Positions 28,408 to 37,091 of a stretch of 64,000 nt of DNA are shown here, one piece after another. The stretch covers positions 28,751-92,750 of the forward strand of contig CAIVEH010000216.1 of assembly GCA_903904855.1 (NCBI GenBank), written 5' to 3'. The translations under genes were made by a program, and so were the position numbers. The notes beneath the pieces were generated by a model that was given only the letters and a program-made list of their open reading frames with translations, did not search any database and had not been told where the DNA came from. Source of the stretch: an uncultured Bacteroidota bacterium. GTDB taxonomy: Bacteria; Bacteroidota; Bacteroidia; Chitinophagales; Chitinophagaceae. Positions within the stretch are counted from its first letter, which is position 1. Each line of letters opens with the position of its first letter.

Positions 28408-29260
28408 TTTGTATTGCTTTTTGCTGGTTAAAAATGATTGTTTCTATTTCCTGCCGTCTTTTGGTGAATTCTGTCAGCAGTTCTGTCTGATAAACCGGGA
28501 ATGAATTATACAGGCTCAACAGCTCATCATGTGTATGGCAGGCTGCTATACTCTTGATTACTTCTTCCTTTGTTACATTGACTACCTGCTCTGTTCCTGT
28601 ATTGCACCATTCTATGATCATCTTACCTGTTTCAGGTGTAGGGATAAACTCCGGCTTTCCAAAGAATAGCTGTGTTCTGTCCTTTGTAGCTTTGGCATGT
28701 AGGGCAATATCCAATTCGAGGACCAGGGTAAATTCATAATCCATTCCCTCCCTCTGGATACCCTTCATGCCTACCTTTTCAGGTACCTGTTTACCGTTCT
28801 TTTCAGACAGTACATATTCCTGCTTTGACCTCATGGTGCCGATGATATGTACATCTGCCTGGAGCAATAGCTGAACAAATGCATTATGCCGGGGTGTCAG
28901 CTTTGACCAGTTGGTAAAACTGTTGCCAACCATTCCTGAATGAGTGTCGAGTATAAATTCCCACTCATGAGTTAAGGAATCAATAATCACCACCTCAATA
29001 GCTGCATTAATGCAAACTGTGATTGCCTGCATATATCTCTCCGGAGAGAATGGGGCAATGAATGGCAGGACAAAGTAATTGCCCAGATCAGCATAGAGAT
29101 CAGCAGACCTGTTCTCTGAATCTATGACAGCAATCTTATCCCACCTGCCACAGAGACCAAAGGCAATGAATAAGGCATCTTTGGTTTTGCCTGACCCTGA
29201 TGGGCCTTGTAGCGCCATCTTAATTTTCGTTTTCTTCTTGTTAGCTACCTGTAGCTGCAT
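28382..29260 (-). CDS. Sak4-like/phage RecA-fold ATPase
   Basis: 292 aa from the start MQLQVANKKKTKIKMAL, chosen because the P-loop follows directly; the track's 28-residue extension lacks conservation signs. Walker A is GPSGSGKTKDA, Walker B is in IEVVIIDSLTHEWE, and a sensor-like Gln/Arg region is GTMRSKQEYVL. This is the AAA_24/Sak4 type, used by phages and plasmids as a single-strand annealing or recombination ATPase. It shares an operon with the 140-aa protein upstream and DUF3871 downstream. Function by homology class only. Confidence 0.75.
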   Translation of the reverse strand: MQLQVANKKKTKIKMALQGPSGSGKTKDALFIAFGLCGRWDKIAVIDSENRSADLYADLGNYFVLPFIAPFSPERYMQAITVCINAAIEVVIIDSLTHEWEFILDTHSGMVGNSFTNWSKLTPRHNAFVQLLLQADVHIIGTMRSKQEYVLSEKNGKQVPEKVGMKGIQREGMDYEFTLVLELDIALHAKATKDRTQLFFGKPEFIPTPETGKMIIEWCNTGTEQVVNVTKEEVIKSIAACHTHDELLSLYNSFPVYQTELLTEFTKRRQEIETIIFNQQKAIQNGTLANQQ

Positions 29261-29356
29261 AATAATTGATTTTTGAGATGAACGAATTGGTATAAAACTT
29301 AAAAAGGGAAGCAGGAATCTCTCCCACCTCCCCTTCCATTCCATAGCTACCAGGGC

Positions 29357-29779
29357 CTATTTTACGAGTTCTTTTCTTCTTTTGTTTGCAGCCTCCTTTA
29401 TACCATCCTCCGGTTTAGTGGTGACAGCTGCTGCTTGTGGTTGATCAATTTCCACGGTACCATGCCCTACCACTTCATTACTGCCTGCAGGTTGATAGGC
29501 ATAGGTATAACCAAGGGTAACCACTTCACCGGTTCTCTTAATGGTATACTCATAGGGCTCAGATGCAACCCTCACAACATCTCCTGCCAACTGGGAACCA
29601 ACCATCATTTTGGCAATGGATTCATCAAATGTGGAAGGGATGCTGCACTTCCTTACAGTGGCATAAAATTTCCCGGTATTCTGGGATTGGACAATTTCTA
29701 AACTGCCTGTCAACTCTAAGGCAATGAAATCTTCTCCGCTCTTGTTTTGGCGGACATTGTAACCTGTAACGGATACCAT
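29357..29779 (-). CDS. Small mobile-element protein, possible OB-fold; paralogue of the protein at 37092
   Basis: 140 aa from MVSVTGYNVRQNKSGEDFI. Residues 1-100 align by eye with the 110-aa protein encoded at 37092-37424 (shared pattern LELTGSLEIVQSQNTGKFYA, MMVGSQLAGDVVRV, SEPYEYTIKRTGEV). The tail is basic (EAANKRRKELVK). It leads the operon with the Sak4-like ATPase; such ATPases often travel with a single-stranded DNA binding protein, so an OB-fold ssDNA-binding role is a reasonable guess, not a demonstration. Confidence 0.6.
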   Translation of the reverse strand: MVSVTGYNVRQNKSGEDFIALELTGSLEIVQSQNTGKFYATVRKCSIPSTFDESIAKMMVGSQLAGDVVRVASEPYEYTIKRTGEVVTLGYTYAYQPAGSNEVVGHGTVEIDQPQAAAVTTKPEDGIKEAANKRRKELVK

Positions 29780-30578
29780 AAAATATATATTTTGGAATGA
29801 ATAAAAGCCTCCTATTCTTATGCCCGGAGGTGTAAGGGCAAGGTTGTGTACATCGTGTAACAAAGGTCAAACAAGGACACATGGAGGTGCCTTGTTCTGC
29901 TGGAAAGAACATGTCATAAAAACAGAATTGAAATGAATAAAAACCCCTTATCCTAAACCAGGGGGGTACTGGCCGCAATTAAGAAAAGCAGCAGGATTGG
30001 TAGGGTACCCTTATACACACTCGAATACACACATTTTTTGTGCTGGTAGAAATGAAACGTTATTTTGAGGTACAGGGGGGCTGCTATAAATCTGAAACTA
30101 TTTATGGTCAAATGAGTTTGGAAAATTTTTGGAAAAAAATTATTGAATCCTGATGAATCTATTTATTTAGCCTCTTCAATACGGTAGGGTTTTCTAAATA
30201 TTTTGCATTTTTGTTAATCAATAATTAGGAATAAAATAGATGATAATTCTTTTGAACAATAGTCGAAACTAGTGTTCAATAAGCAATAAAAATTAATCTA
30301 AAAATAACATAAACACCTTCTTTTTTAAAGATTTTAAGAAAAAAATGGTATTTTAGTTAAATTTTAAAAATAATATATGATAAAATATATTGTTCAGCAT
30401 ATTCAATATCAATTAAATGCAAGCATATAAAATATATAATGATGTATATTAAAATTTATTTGTTAATTGTCTTGTTTTTTAGTAAGATGAATAATTACCT
30501 TTGCTTCCGAGATAGATAATTTATTTATTATTTCAAATTCTCTTTAAGCTATAAATATTCCATTAAAACGCATTACTC
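29780..30578. other. AT-rich intergenic control region
   Basis: About 800 bp with no supported gene. Near 29780-29980 two related blocks occur (AATGAATAAAAGCCTCC and AATGAATAAAAACCCC, each followed by a purine-rich complement), a likely duplicated leader upstream of the ATPase operon. From about 30100 the base composition becomes very A/T rich up to the next gene. Confidence 0.5.
30473..30503 (+). promoter_or_regulatory. Promoter of the two-gene AT-rich cassette
   Basis: TTG (30473-30475) and TACCTTTG (30496-30503), separated by 20 nt, match the Bacteroidota -33/-7 pattern, about 75 nt before the start codon at 30579. Confidence 0.6.
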
Positions 30579-31118
30579 ATGATGACTGATACAGAGTTTG
30601 AAATCACCGTTAGAGATGCTGCTATTCATCAATCACCATCTATCCTACCCAATTCCAATAAAAAAAGAGCCGTTATTGTTCTTTCAAATATTTTCAAATC
30701 ATCCAAAGAAGTAGTGAAAATATTTGCTAATAGATTTGAAAGCCCCATTTGCCAAGATGCTACTTATGTACTTGAGCTAAAAGAGGCTATTAAAACTAGA
30801 AATGTAAAAGTACAAATATTATTTACTGAATCCCCTGATGATAGTTCACCTGCATGTATAATGCTTAAGGAATTATTGCCTAATTATTCGCATTGCATTG
30901 AAATGAAAGTCATTTCTAAAGCGGCTGAAGAAGAAATTAATAGTAAGAAAATTAATAGCGGCAAACCATTTAGATTTGCAGTTGCCGATCATAGAATGTT
31001 CAGATACGAATTGAATACTACAGATTATCAGGCTTATTTTTGTTTCAAAGATTTTGAAAGAGCAAAAAAATTAGAGAACATTTTTGACGTAGCATTTCAA
31101 AAATCTAGTTCTGTTTAA
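30579..31118 (+). CDS. Soluble PLD-fold-like protein, first gene of a putative two-gene system
   Basis: 179 aa, no signal peptide and no membrane helix. The pattern RAVIVLSNIFKSSKEVVKIF (strand-helix), then LELKEAIKTRNVKVQILFTE, then FRFAVADHRMFRYELN and YQAYFCFKDFERAKKLENIF, is that of a half phospholipase-D fold in which the HKD motif is not kept. The segment VADHRMFRYE sits where HxKxxxxD would be. It is probably non-catalytic, perhaps a sensor or scaffold. Codon use and base composition are much more A/T rich than the neighbours. The gene is followed after 133 bp by a five-helix membrane protein on the same strand. Function unknown. Confidence 0.6.
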   Translation: MMTDTEFEITVRDAAIHQSPSILPNSNKKRAVIVLSNIFKSSKEVVKIFANRFESPICQDATYVLELKEAIKTRNVKVQILFTESPDDSSPACIMLKELLPNYSHCIEMKVISKAAEEEINSKKINSGKPFRFAVADHRMFRYELNTTDYQAYFCFKDFERAKKLENIFDVAFQKSSSV

Positions 31119-31251
31119 ATTGCATTATTAATTCATCGTATTATATTCCAAGTAGTGATTGCTGTAAAAAAAACAGTAATCCGGTGTTTAATGTAACATC
31201 CTATCTATTAAGAAAATATGATATAAATTTTTTGATCTCAAACAAACTGCC

Positions 31252-32100
31252 ATGCCTGATTTTGAACATTTTTCTCATTTTTTTGGTGCAATGTTCCATG
31301 TAAACGTTGCAGCAATTGGATTTATTACATTTTTTTACAAGCATATTCATAGAAACATCCAGAATAAAATCAATGCACTCCATGACAAAATAAAGCATGT
31401 TGAATTGTCATTAAATGAAGATTTTAAGCAAGCCATCGGTTCAGTAGTTAGTGGCCCTGTAACGTTTAAATCCATATTGTCTATAATACATATATCTGTA
31501 AGGGCATTTTTTCATCTTATCTTTAATAATTTTATTACCAAACCAATCTTTTATATTTCAAAAAAAAGATTAGGTAAAATTAACAATGAGAGAGATTACA
31601 TAAAACGATATTTCCCTTTATTTCTAGTTGTCGGAATTTATTGTCTTTTGATGCTACTACTATCTGAAACCGTATCAGAATTTGAATTTCAGAAACAAAA
31701 TGGAATATACTTTAATAATTGGAAACATATATCTGAAATATTAATTATAGGATCATGGATTTTTGTAGGTACTTATACGGGTTTAAATATTTTAATGAAC
31801 AGTATAATTTCAAAAAGCCATAAAATTCTTCTATTCAATTTCGCAATATTAATTATTGCATTGATTTTACCAATTGTTGTGTTTTCAAAAGCCAATTATC
31901 ATATTTTTCATAATATAACTCAAAGCAAGAAAAGGTATTCATTTCTTATATTTTCAGTTATTTACATCACTATTTTCCCAACTTTCAATTTAGCACGTAA
32001 GTATTTGGCTTATAAATTTGCAGTATTGTTAGCCGAAGTCAATTATGCAATTACGCAAAAAAATAACAGTGATGGCTTTGATAACAGCCTAGGGGATTAG
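31252..32100 (+). CDS. Five-helix membrane protein, second gene of a putative two-gene system
   Basis: 282 aa with predicted membrane helices at about 15-30 (VAAIGFITFFY), 125-145 (LFLVVGIYCLLMLLLS), 165-190 (ILIIGSWIFVGTYTGLNIL), 195-216 (ILLFNFAILIIALILPIVVF) and 230-255 (YSFLIFSVIYITIFPTF). A cytosolic basic stretch (KKRLGKINNERDYIKRYF) lies between the first two. I do not recognise the family. A soluble sensor next to a multi-helix protein is the layout of several abortive-infection defence modules, but that is only an analogy here. Confidence 0.55.
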   Translation: MPDFEHFSHFFGAMFHVNVAAIGFITFFYKHIHRNIQNKINALHDKIKHVELSLNEDFKQAIGSVVSGPVTFKSILSIIHISVRAFFHLIFNNFITKPIFYISKKRLGKINNERDYIKRYFPLFLVVGIYCLLMLLLSETVSEFEFQKQNGIYFNNWKHISEILIIGSWIFVGTYTGLNILMNSIISKSHKILLFNFAILIIALILPIVVFSKANYHIFHNITQSKKRYSFLIFSVIYITIFPTFNLARKYLAYKFAVLLAEVNYAITQKNNSDGFDNSLGD

Positions 32101-32250
32101 TTAATAAAATATACAATATTTATTTATATCCGCCTATCTATACATCTTATTGGTAATCATGGTATAGATTTTCTTCTTAAGGAAATACTTATCATACTGG
32201 CAGTCTCAGGTAGTGGCAGTTGATTGAATCCATTCAAGTTCCGGCATAAC

Positions 32251-32571
32251 TTATTGATTGGTTTTAATCATTCTTTCATTCCATGCTATGGTAGTGGTAT
32301 CACTCTTACCCTTCCTCCTGATGCCATTATCCTCTTCTGGAAAGTATATCCAGCTCTCATGATCCTTGAACTTTTCCCTATGTTCCTTTAGCTCTCTGGA
32401 TTGGCTGGACATCATTACCACATCTATATCCTGAAAGTTGCTTTTCAGGGCTGTAATAGCCTTCTGCCTTACCTTTCTGTAGAACAGGTCAATATCAGTT
32501 ATATCGTTGTACCTGATGCCACTTCTGGTCCTTCCTTGCTTATCTGTTATCGTGATCTTGTAATATGGCAT
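32251..32571 (-). CDS. Hypothetical mobile-element protein
   Basis: 106 aa from MPYYKITITDKQGRTRSGIRY; not recognised. It is highly charged, with a beta-rich start and a helical middle (LFYRKVRQKAITALKSNF). There is no signal peptide or membrane segment. It is transcribed away from the iteron region at 32703, the usual place for a plasmid maintenance or control gene. Confidence 0.5.
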   Translation of the reverse strand: MPYYKITITDKQGRTRSGIRYNDITDIDLFYRKVRQKAITALKSNFQDIDVVMMSSQSRELKEHREKFKDHESWIYFPEEDNGIRRKGKSDTTTIAWNERMIKTNQ

Positions 32572-32702
32572 ATTCTGCACTCAACAGGATAAAATTAATG
32601 CTCTCAATAGCCTGATGTATCAGCAGGTTCAAAATTGTGGATATCTTTTTCATACTAGCTATCAGGTGTAGGGTATTTGTATAAGCGTCAATGTGCAACA
32701 TT

Positions 32703-32753
32703 TATAAACATATCAGGTGTATAAACATCGTAGGTTTATAAACATAGCAGGTG
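32703..32753. repeat. Three 17-bp iterons
   Basis: TATAAACAT starts at 32703, 32720 and 32737, an exact 17-bp period. Each copy is followed by a variable 3 nt and AGGT (units like TATAAACATATCAGGTG). A partial copy (ATCAGGTGTA) lies at 32661. Directly repeated units of this size, next to divergent mobile-element genes, resemble plasmid origin iterons or the operators of their initiators. Confidence 0.6.
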
Positions 32754-32859
32754 CAATTGTGATCATAAGCAGTTATTAAAAACACCAAGACTATTTCTGA
32801 AAATTTCAAGCATTTTACCTACTTACATTATCAGAATAATTTCGTATATTTAGTATGTC

Positions 32860-33501
32860 ATGGAACGAAAGAAATTCAACAAAGCCGATCTTCATGCTCC
32901 CAGGTGCAGAGAGATGATAAAAGATGTTCTGTCTTACCCGGATAAAGATTTTTATGGATACTTTTCCAGGATGAAAGAACAATATCCTCAGATGAAGCAG
33001 TACAGTAACCGGCAGATAGCAAAGTGGATAGAAGAATACAATAAACAGATGGCGCATGAGGTTGCCACAAGCAGGAATGGTGTTATGCTACCTGAAGGTC
33101 TTGGCTATGTAGTGGTAGGGAGCTGTAAACTGACAGAAGTAACTGCCAAACTCAACATCGATTATGCTGCTTCCAGCAAATACGGAGTTATTATAAACCA
33201 TAGTAATTACCATTGTGAAGGGTATGTGGCCACAATACAGTACTACAATGATATACCCAGGCAGCGGTTTAAGAACCATGTACTTTGGGACTTTAAAGCC
33301 TGTAGAGCACTCAGCAGGGCAGTATCTGCGGAGTTTATGGCAGGTAAATATAATCACTACATACCCTTATCTAAATGGAGCCGTGTAGCTAACAGGTTCC
33401 ATAAATTCAAATTCAGGAAACCTTCCTGGAGGGAAAAGAAGAGGGAAAGGGAAAGGAAAGAAGCATGGGTTAATTATGATGAATTCGCAGGCTTTGATTA
33501 G
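32860..33501 (+). CDS. Hypothetical mobile-element protein
   Basis: 213 aa, not recognised. The N-terminus is helical and charged (MERKKFNKADLHAPRCREMI, then NRQIAKWIEEYNKQ). The middle looks like an alpha/beta domain (LGYVVVGSCKLTEVTAKLNI; VIINHSNYHCEGYVATIQYY). The C-terminus is strongly basic (RKPSWREKKRERERKEA), suggesting nucleic-acid contact. It lies between the iterons and the polymerase-like gene on the same strand, so it may belong to a replication module. Confidence 0.55.
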   Translation: MERKKFNKADLHAPRCREMIKDVLSYPDKDFYGYFSRMKEQYPQMKQYSNRQIAKWIEEYNKQMAHEVATSRNGVMLPEGLGYVVVGSCKLTEVTAKLNIDYAASSKYGVIINHSNYHCEGYVATIQYYNDIPRQRFKNHVLWDFKACRALSRAVSAEFMAGKYNHYIPLSKWSRVANRFHKFKFRKPSWREKKRERERKEAWVNYDEFAGFD

Positions 33502-33666
33502 AGTGGAATTTTGGGCAAAATCAAAAAGTTAGCTATAAGAGGGGTGATACAAGATGGGTATTCGCTAATATTGGGAAAAATAGGGGGTAAAGGCTGTTGT
33601 TGGACTGGCTTTGTCTCTCATACGCACGTATCTTATTAAGAAATCGCAAGAGAAACGTACTATATT

Positions 33667-33674
33667 TAGATTTG
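33667..33674 (+). promoter_or_regulatory. -7 promoter element of the polymerase-like gene
   Basis: TAGATTTG fits TAnnTTTG; the start codon is 77 nt further. No matching -33 TTG at 19-21 nt was certain. Confidence 0.45.
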
Positions 33675-33750
33675 TGTCTTGTATGAGTATCCCGCTTGGA
33701 TTAATCATAAAAAATTTCTCTGGATTCAAACCTTCTACTAAATTAGTGGA

Positions 33751-35352
33751 ATGGAAATTGAACTACTTATCCCAAACAATATAAATGTCGATGCCCTGAT
33801 ACCTGAAAATTTAAAGGGTGAGGCTAGGGAAAAATTCCATGACAGAATTGTATATTTTCTGCACATCATAGTAGCCAGGCTGAATACCAAAAAAGTGTTT
33901 GAGGAATATTTAAATAATGGGTATGTCCGGCTAATGAAGAAATACCTCAGGCAAATAATGGGCAACCAAACAAAAGATATTATAGACATTTTAAGCATCA
34001 AGAAAATCATAACAGTTGATCTGGACTATGAAATTGGAGAATACTCAATGGGATATATCCTTACCGATAAATACCTAAAAGCAAAGCCCAAAAAAGTTCA
34101 ACTCATCAGTTATGAAGTATTCAAAGTTTATAAAAGGAAACTTGAGGAACAAAGGAAACTTCAAAAAAAGCTTTCATCAAAAATCCCTCAGGTCATAGTG
34201 CAATTAAGCAAGCCATGGAGTATTGATCTGCCCAAGGCAGTGAAATGGACAATAATGTTTGAAAGCATGTTCTACAACCAGATTAATGAATCAAAGATCA
34301 TACCTGCTGAAAACAAACTGGAAGCCATAAACAAATACAAGCAATACTACCAATTCATCAGGAGACAGTTAGTTAGGATTGAACAAGGAAATGTATCAGA
34401 CTATACAATTGATGAAAAGGCAGGCAGGTTACATACAATCTTCACAGGATTGCCAAGACCACTGAAGAATTTCCTAAGATATCAGGTTGATCAATCTTTA
34501 GCATGTATAGACATTAAAAACAGCCAACCCTTTTTGCTAGGATATATGATGACACTAAGATTCTGGAAGACAACACAGGAATCAAGAGCATCAGATAGGG
34601 CAAGAGAAGAATTGACATTAATGAAGGTAGGTAAGGAAGTATATAACAAGATTATGGATAAGTATGATAAGAAGAGAGCCAGGGCTGCTATCATAATGAT
34701 GTTAGAAACTCCGGAAACCATTGACAGGAGCGAGTTTCCGGGAATACACTTACAATGTTTATGTTCGGAGGGTAAATTTTATGAGTATATTATGGATAAA
34801 TTTAATGGCATATACCTTGCTGGAGGAATTGACCGGTTTGGTACCAGAAATGAAACCAAAAGAGAAGTTATGAGAATTATGTACTTCGATACCAGAAAGG
34901 AAAAAGCACCATTTTATGCACCATTCAAGCAGTTTGCACAGTTGTTTCCCATTGAATCTAAAATTATGAGACTCATTAAAAGCTGTGGCTTTAGAGAGTT
35001 TCCTATATTATTGCAAAGAATTGAAAGCAAACTGATGCTGGAAAAAGTAGGTGAAAAGATACCCAAGCATATCCCATTTCTGACTGTGCACGATTCTATT
35101 ATCATACCTGAAATTGAAGTCCCAGCTACAATAAAACTGATTGAATCAGAATTTAAATTCTATCTGGACCTGACACCCAAAATCTCAGAACCTGATGTAC
35201 TCAATACGGATAAAGGATTTGAGGCTTTAGATAGCTATGTAAAGGAGAAACTGAATAATCTTGAAATTAAGTTTCTTAATAAGCAAAAACTGTCTACTAA
35301 TGATATAATGGGTGGAGATGAAATTGAAGGGTATAGTTTGCATTATAGCTAA
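33751..35352 (+). CDS. Putative compact single-subunit (T7-RNAP/Pol A-fold) polymerase
   Basis: 533 aa. I read three palm/finger motifs of the family A polymerase superfamily. Motif A is ACIDIKNSQPFLLGYMM (Asp254, with Gln five residues later, compare DxxQ in Pol I). Motif B is RNETKREVMRIMYF (Arg366, Lys370, Tyr378), which lines up with the T7 RNA polymerase motif TKRSVMTLAYG. Motif C is TVHDSIIIP (His447, Asp448), like HDS in T7 RNAP and HDE in Pol I. The N-terminal about 230 residues are helical and match nothing I know; no 3'-5' exonuclease motifs were seen. The protein is much shorter than T7 RNAP (883 aa). It lies next to iterons and converges on the PLD-WG gene (8-nt gap). Whether it makes RNA or DNA, or primes, is open. 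The motif reading is by eye. Confidence 0.6.
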   Translation: MEIELLIPNNINVDALIPENLKGEAREKFHDRIVYFLHIIVARLNTKKVFEEYLNNGYVRLMKKYLRQIMGNQTKDIIDILSIKKIITVDLDYEIGEYSMGYILTDKYLKAKPKKVQLISYEVFKVYKRKLEEQRKLQKKLSSKIPQVIVQLSKPWSIDLPKAVKWTIMFESMFYNQINESKIIPAENKLEAINKYKQYYQFIRRQLVRIEQGNVSDYTIDEKAGRLHTIFTGLPRPLKNFLRYQVDQSLACIDIKNSQPFLLGYMMTLRFWKTTQESRASDRAREELTLMKVGKEVYNKIMDKYDKKRARAAIIMMLETPETIDRSEFPGIHLQCLCSEGKFYEYIMDKFNGIYLAGGIDRFGTRNETKREVMRIMYFDTRKEKAPFYAPFKQFAQLFPIESKIMRLIKSCGFREFPILLQRIESKLMLEKVGEKIPKHIPFLTVHDSIIIPEIEVPATIKLIESEFKFYLDLTPKISEPDVLNTDKGFEALDSYVKEKLNNLEIKFLNKQKLSTNDIMGGDEIEGYSLHYS

Positions 35353-35360
35353 ACAATTAA

Positions 35361-36869
35361 TTAATCCTCCCAATATTGTTTTCCGTTTTTGTCAATGTAT
35401 CCGTATTTTATTTTTGATTTAGTAAATCGGCCTTTAAAAAACATAATGAAGTAATCCAGAAAATTGTAATTCATATGCACGCTTGCTTTCCCGTCTTTGA
35501 AATACCAGGTTTCATCGTAAATGTATGGGATGATTTGTGCGCCAGTCTTATCAATAAATCCCCATTTTTTATTTAATCTTACTGCAGCTAACCCTTCTCT
35601 AAAATATTTTACTTGATCATATACAAAGGCTATAGCCTGATTTCCATTTACATCAATGAACCCCCATTTATTATTAATCTTTACAGCAGCTAACCCTTCG
35701 CCAAGTCCCTCAAAATCATCATACAAAAAAGGTATGACTTCATTCCCAACAGGATCAAAAAAGCCAAATTTCCCTTTATATTTAACTACAACAATGCCTT
35801 CTGGGAAAACAAAACAATAGTCACAATGTAGTGGAATAACTGTTTTCCCTTTTATGTCAATTGCACCATATTTTCCATTAATTCCAACACTTGCTATGCC
35901 CTTCTTAAAACTATCAGCACTATCATATTTATAGTCAATTTCAGCGTTTCCCCTTTCATTAATATAGCCGTATTTTCCTTTATATTGAACTAATGCTAAG
36001 CCATCTGAAAACTCAAAAGCATGGTCATAAATAAAAGGTATTCTAATCATTGGGTACTTTGTGACATCAACATATCCGTATTCTTTTGAGGTAATAATCA
36101 TGTCATATGAAGATGTAATAGCCATACAAGATGAATCTAAAATAGACATACAAGCAACTTGTAATCCATTAATGAATTCTTTCTCAATAAATGGATCATC
36201 GCCAGGATGAATTATAGAACCCATGGCATTGCCATTCCTTACGACAAATCTTATTTTACCATTTAATACAACCCTAGCTATTCCATCAACAAAATTTTCC
36301 ACATTGTCAAAAATGCAGGGAATAATTACTTTTTTAAAATCAGGAGTGGAAAATCCTTTTTTATCTGGTTTACTTTGATAACAACAGGGGACTAATATAT
36401 TATTTTGCTCAAAATTTGTTGAGTTACTATCAACTAATCTTTCTTTGATTGAAATAAATTCACTATTAAACTGATCAACCAAATCTGGAGAACCCCTTGT
36501 AATAATAATATTCTCATCATTTTGTTTTGCTCTATTGCTCCAGTTATACGAACCTGTAATTACGATATTGTCATCTATCACACAGAACTTATGGTGCATA
36601 ATGGCTCCTTCAATTGTTGGAGTAATAAAATAAACACAACCTCCAAAATCCTCTAAATCTTTATGCTGTATTCTAGTTTTCTCATTATTAATTTCGTCAT
36701 TAACTAGTAGCAATTCAATCTTAACTCCATCTTTTGCCTTTTTCAAAAGAACATTGAAAATACTTTGATCAGTCATCCATGCCACGGCTATAAGAATAGA
36801 ACTCTTAGCTGAGGAAATCTGATTTATAATTTCTTTTTGAATATCCTGAAAATATGCTTGTGTTTTCAC
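35361..36869 (-). CDS. PLD-like nuclease domain fused to WG repeats
   Basis: 502 aa, cytoplasmic. Residues 1-140 form a PLD-like domain with one complete HxKxxxxD motif in MHHKFCVIDDN (His92, Lys94, Asp99) followed by GSYNWSNRA, as in single-HKD nucleases that act as dimers (Nuc/PLDc_2). Residues about 175-500 carry about eight WG beta-hairpin repeats, such as FREGLAAVRLNKKWGFIDKTG and YKGKFGFFDPVGNEVIPFLYD. WG repeats act as ligand- or protein-binding scaffolds. The fusion suggests a nuclease whose activity is set by what the repeats bind, possibly a defence or competition effector. Coding is A/T rich. Confidence 0.8.
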   Translation of the reverse strand: MKTQAYFQDIQKEIINQISSAKSSILIAVAWMTDQSIFNVLLKKAKDGVKIELLLVNDEINNEKTRIQHKDLEDFGGCVYFITPTIEGAIMHHKFCVIDDNIVITGSYNWSNRAKQNDENIIITRGSPDLVDQFNSEFISIKERLVDSNSTNFEQNNILVPCCYQSKPDKKGFSTPDFKKVIIPCIFDNVENFVDGIARVVLNGKIRFVVRNGNAMGSIIHPGDDPFIEKEFINGLQVACMSILDSSCMAITSSYDMIITSKEYGYVDVTKYPMIRIPFIYDHAFEFSDGLALVQYKGKYGYINERGNAEIDYKYDSADSFKKGIASVGINGKYGAIDIKGKTVIPLHCDYCFVFPEGIVVVKYKGKFGFFDPVGNEVIPFLYDDFEGLGEGLAAVKINNKWGFIDVNGNQAIAFVYDQVKYFREGLAAVRLNKKWGFIDKTGAQIIPYIYDETWYFKDGKASVHMNYNFLDYFIMFFKGRFTKSKIKYGYIDKNGKQYWED

Positions 36870-37046
36870 TCTGCAATTTCAATTTACTGTAAATGTATGT
36901 TATTAGTTTATAGTGATTGGGGTTACAGATAATTATTCAAATACTGATTCAATAACTATCTCAAAAATGTTACCTAATAATACTATTACAACGTAATCTA
37001 AGTTGATCAGATGGAACTCACGGAATCTGTGAGCTTATAGAATAAA

Positions 37047-37070
37047 AGAGGCTGCTATTAAACAGCCTCT
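37047..37070 (-). terminator. Terminator of the 110-aa protein gene
   Basis: AGAGGCTG/CAGCCTCT, an 8-bp stem and 8-nt loop, with TTTTATT after it on the minus strand; it lies 21 bp beyond the stop codon. Confidence 0.65.
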
Positions 37071-37091
37071 TCTAAAACCTCACATCTCCTG

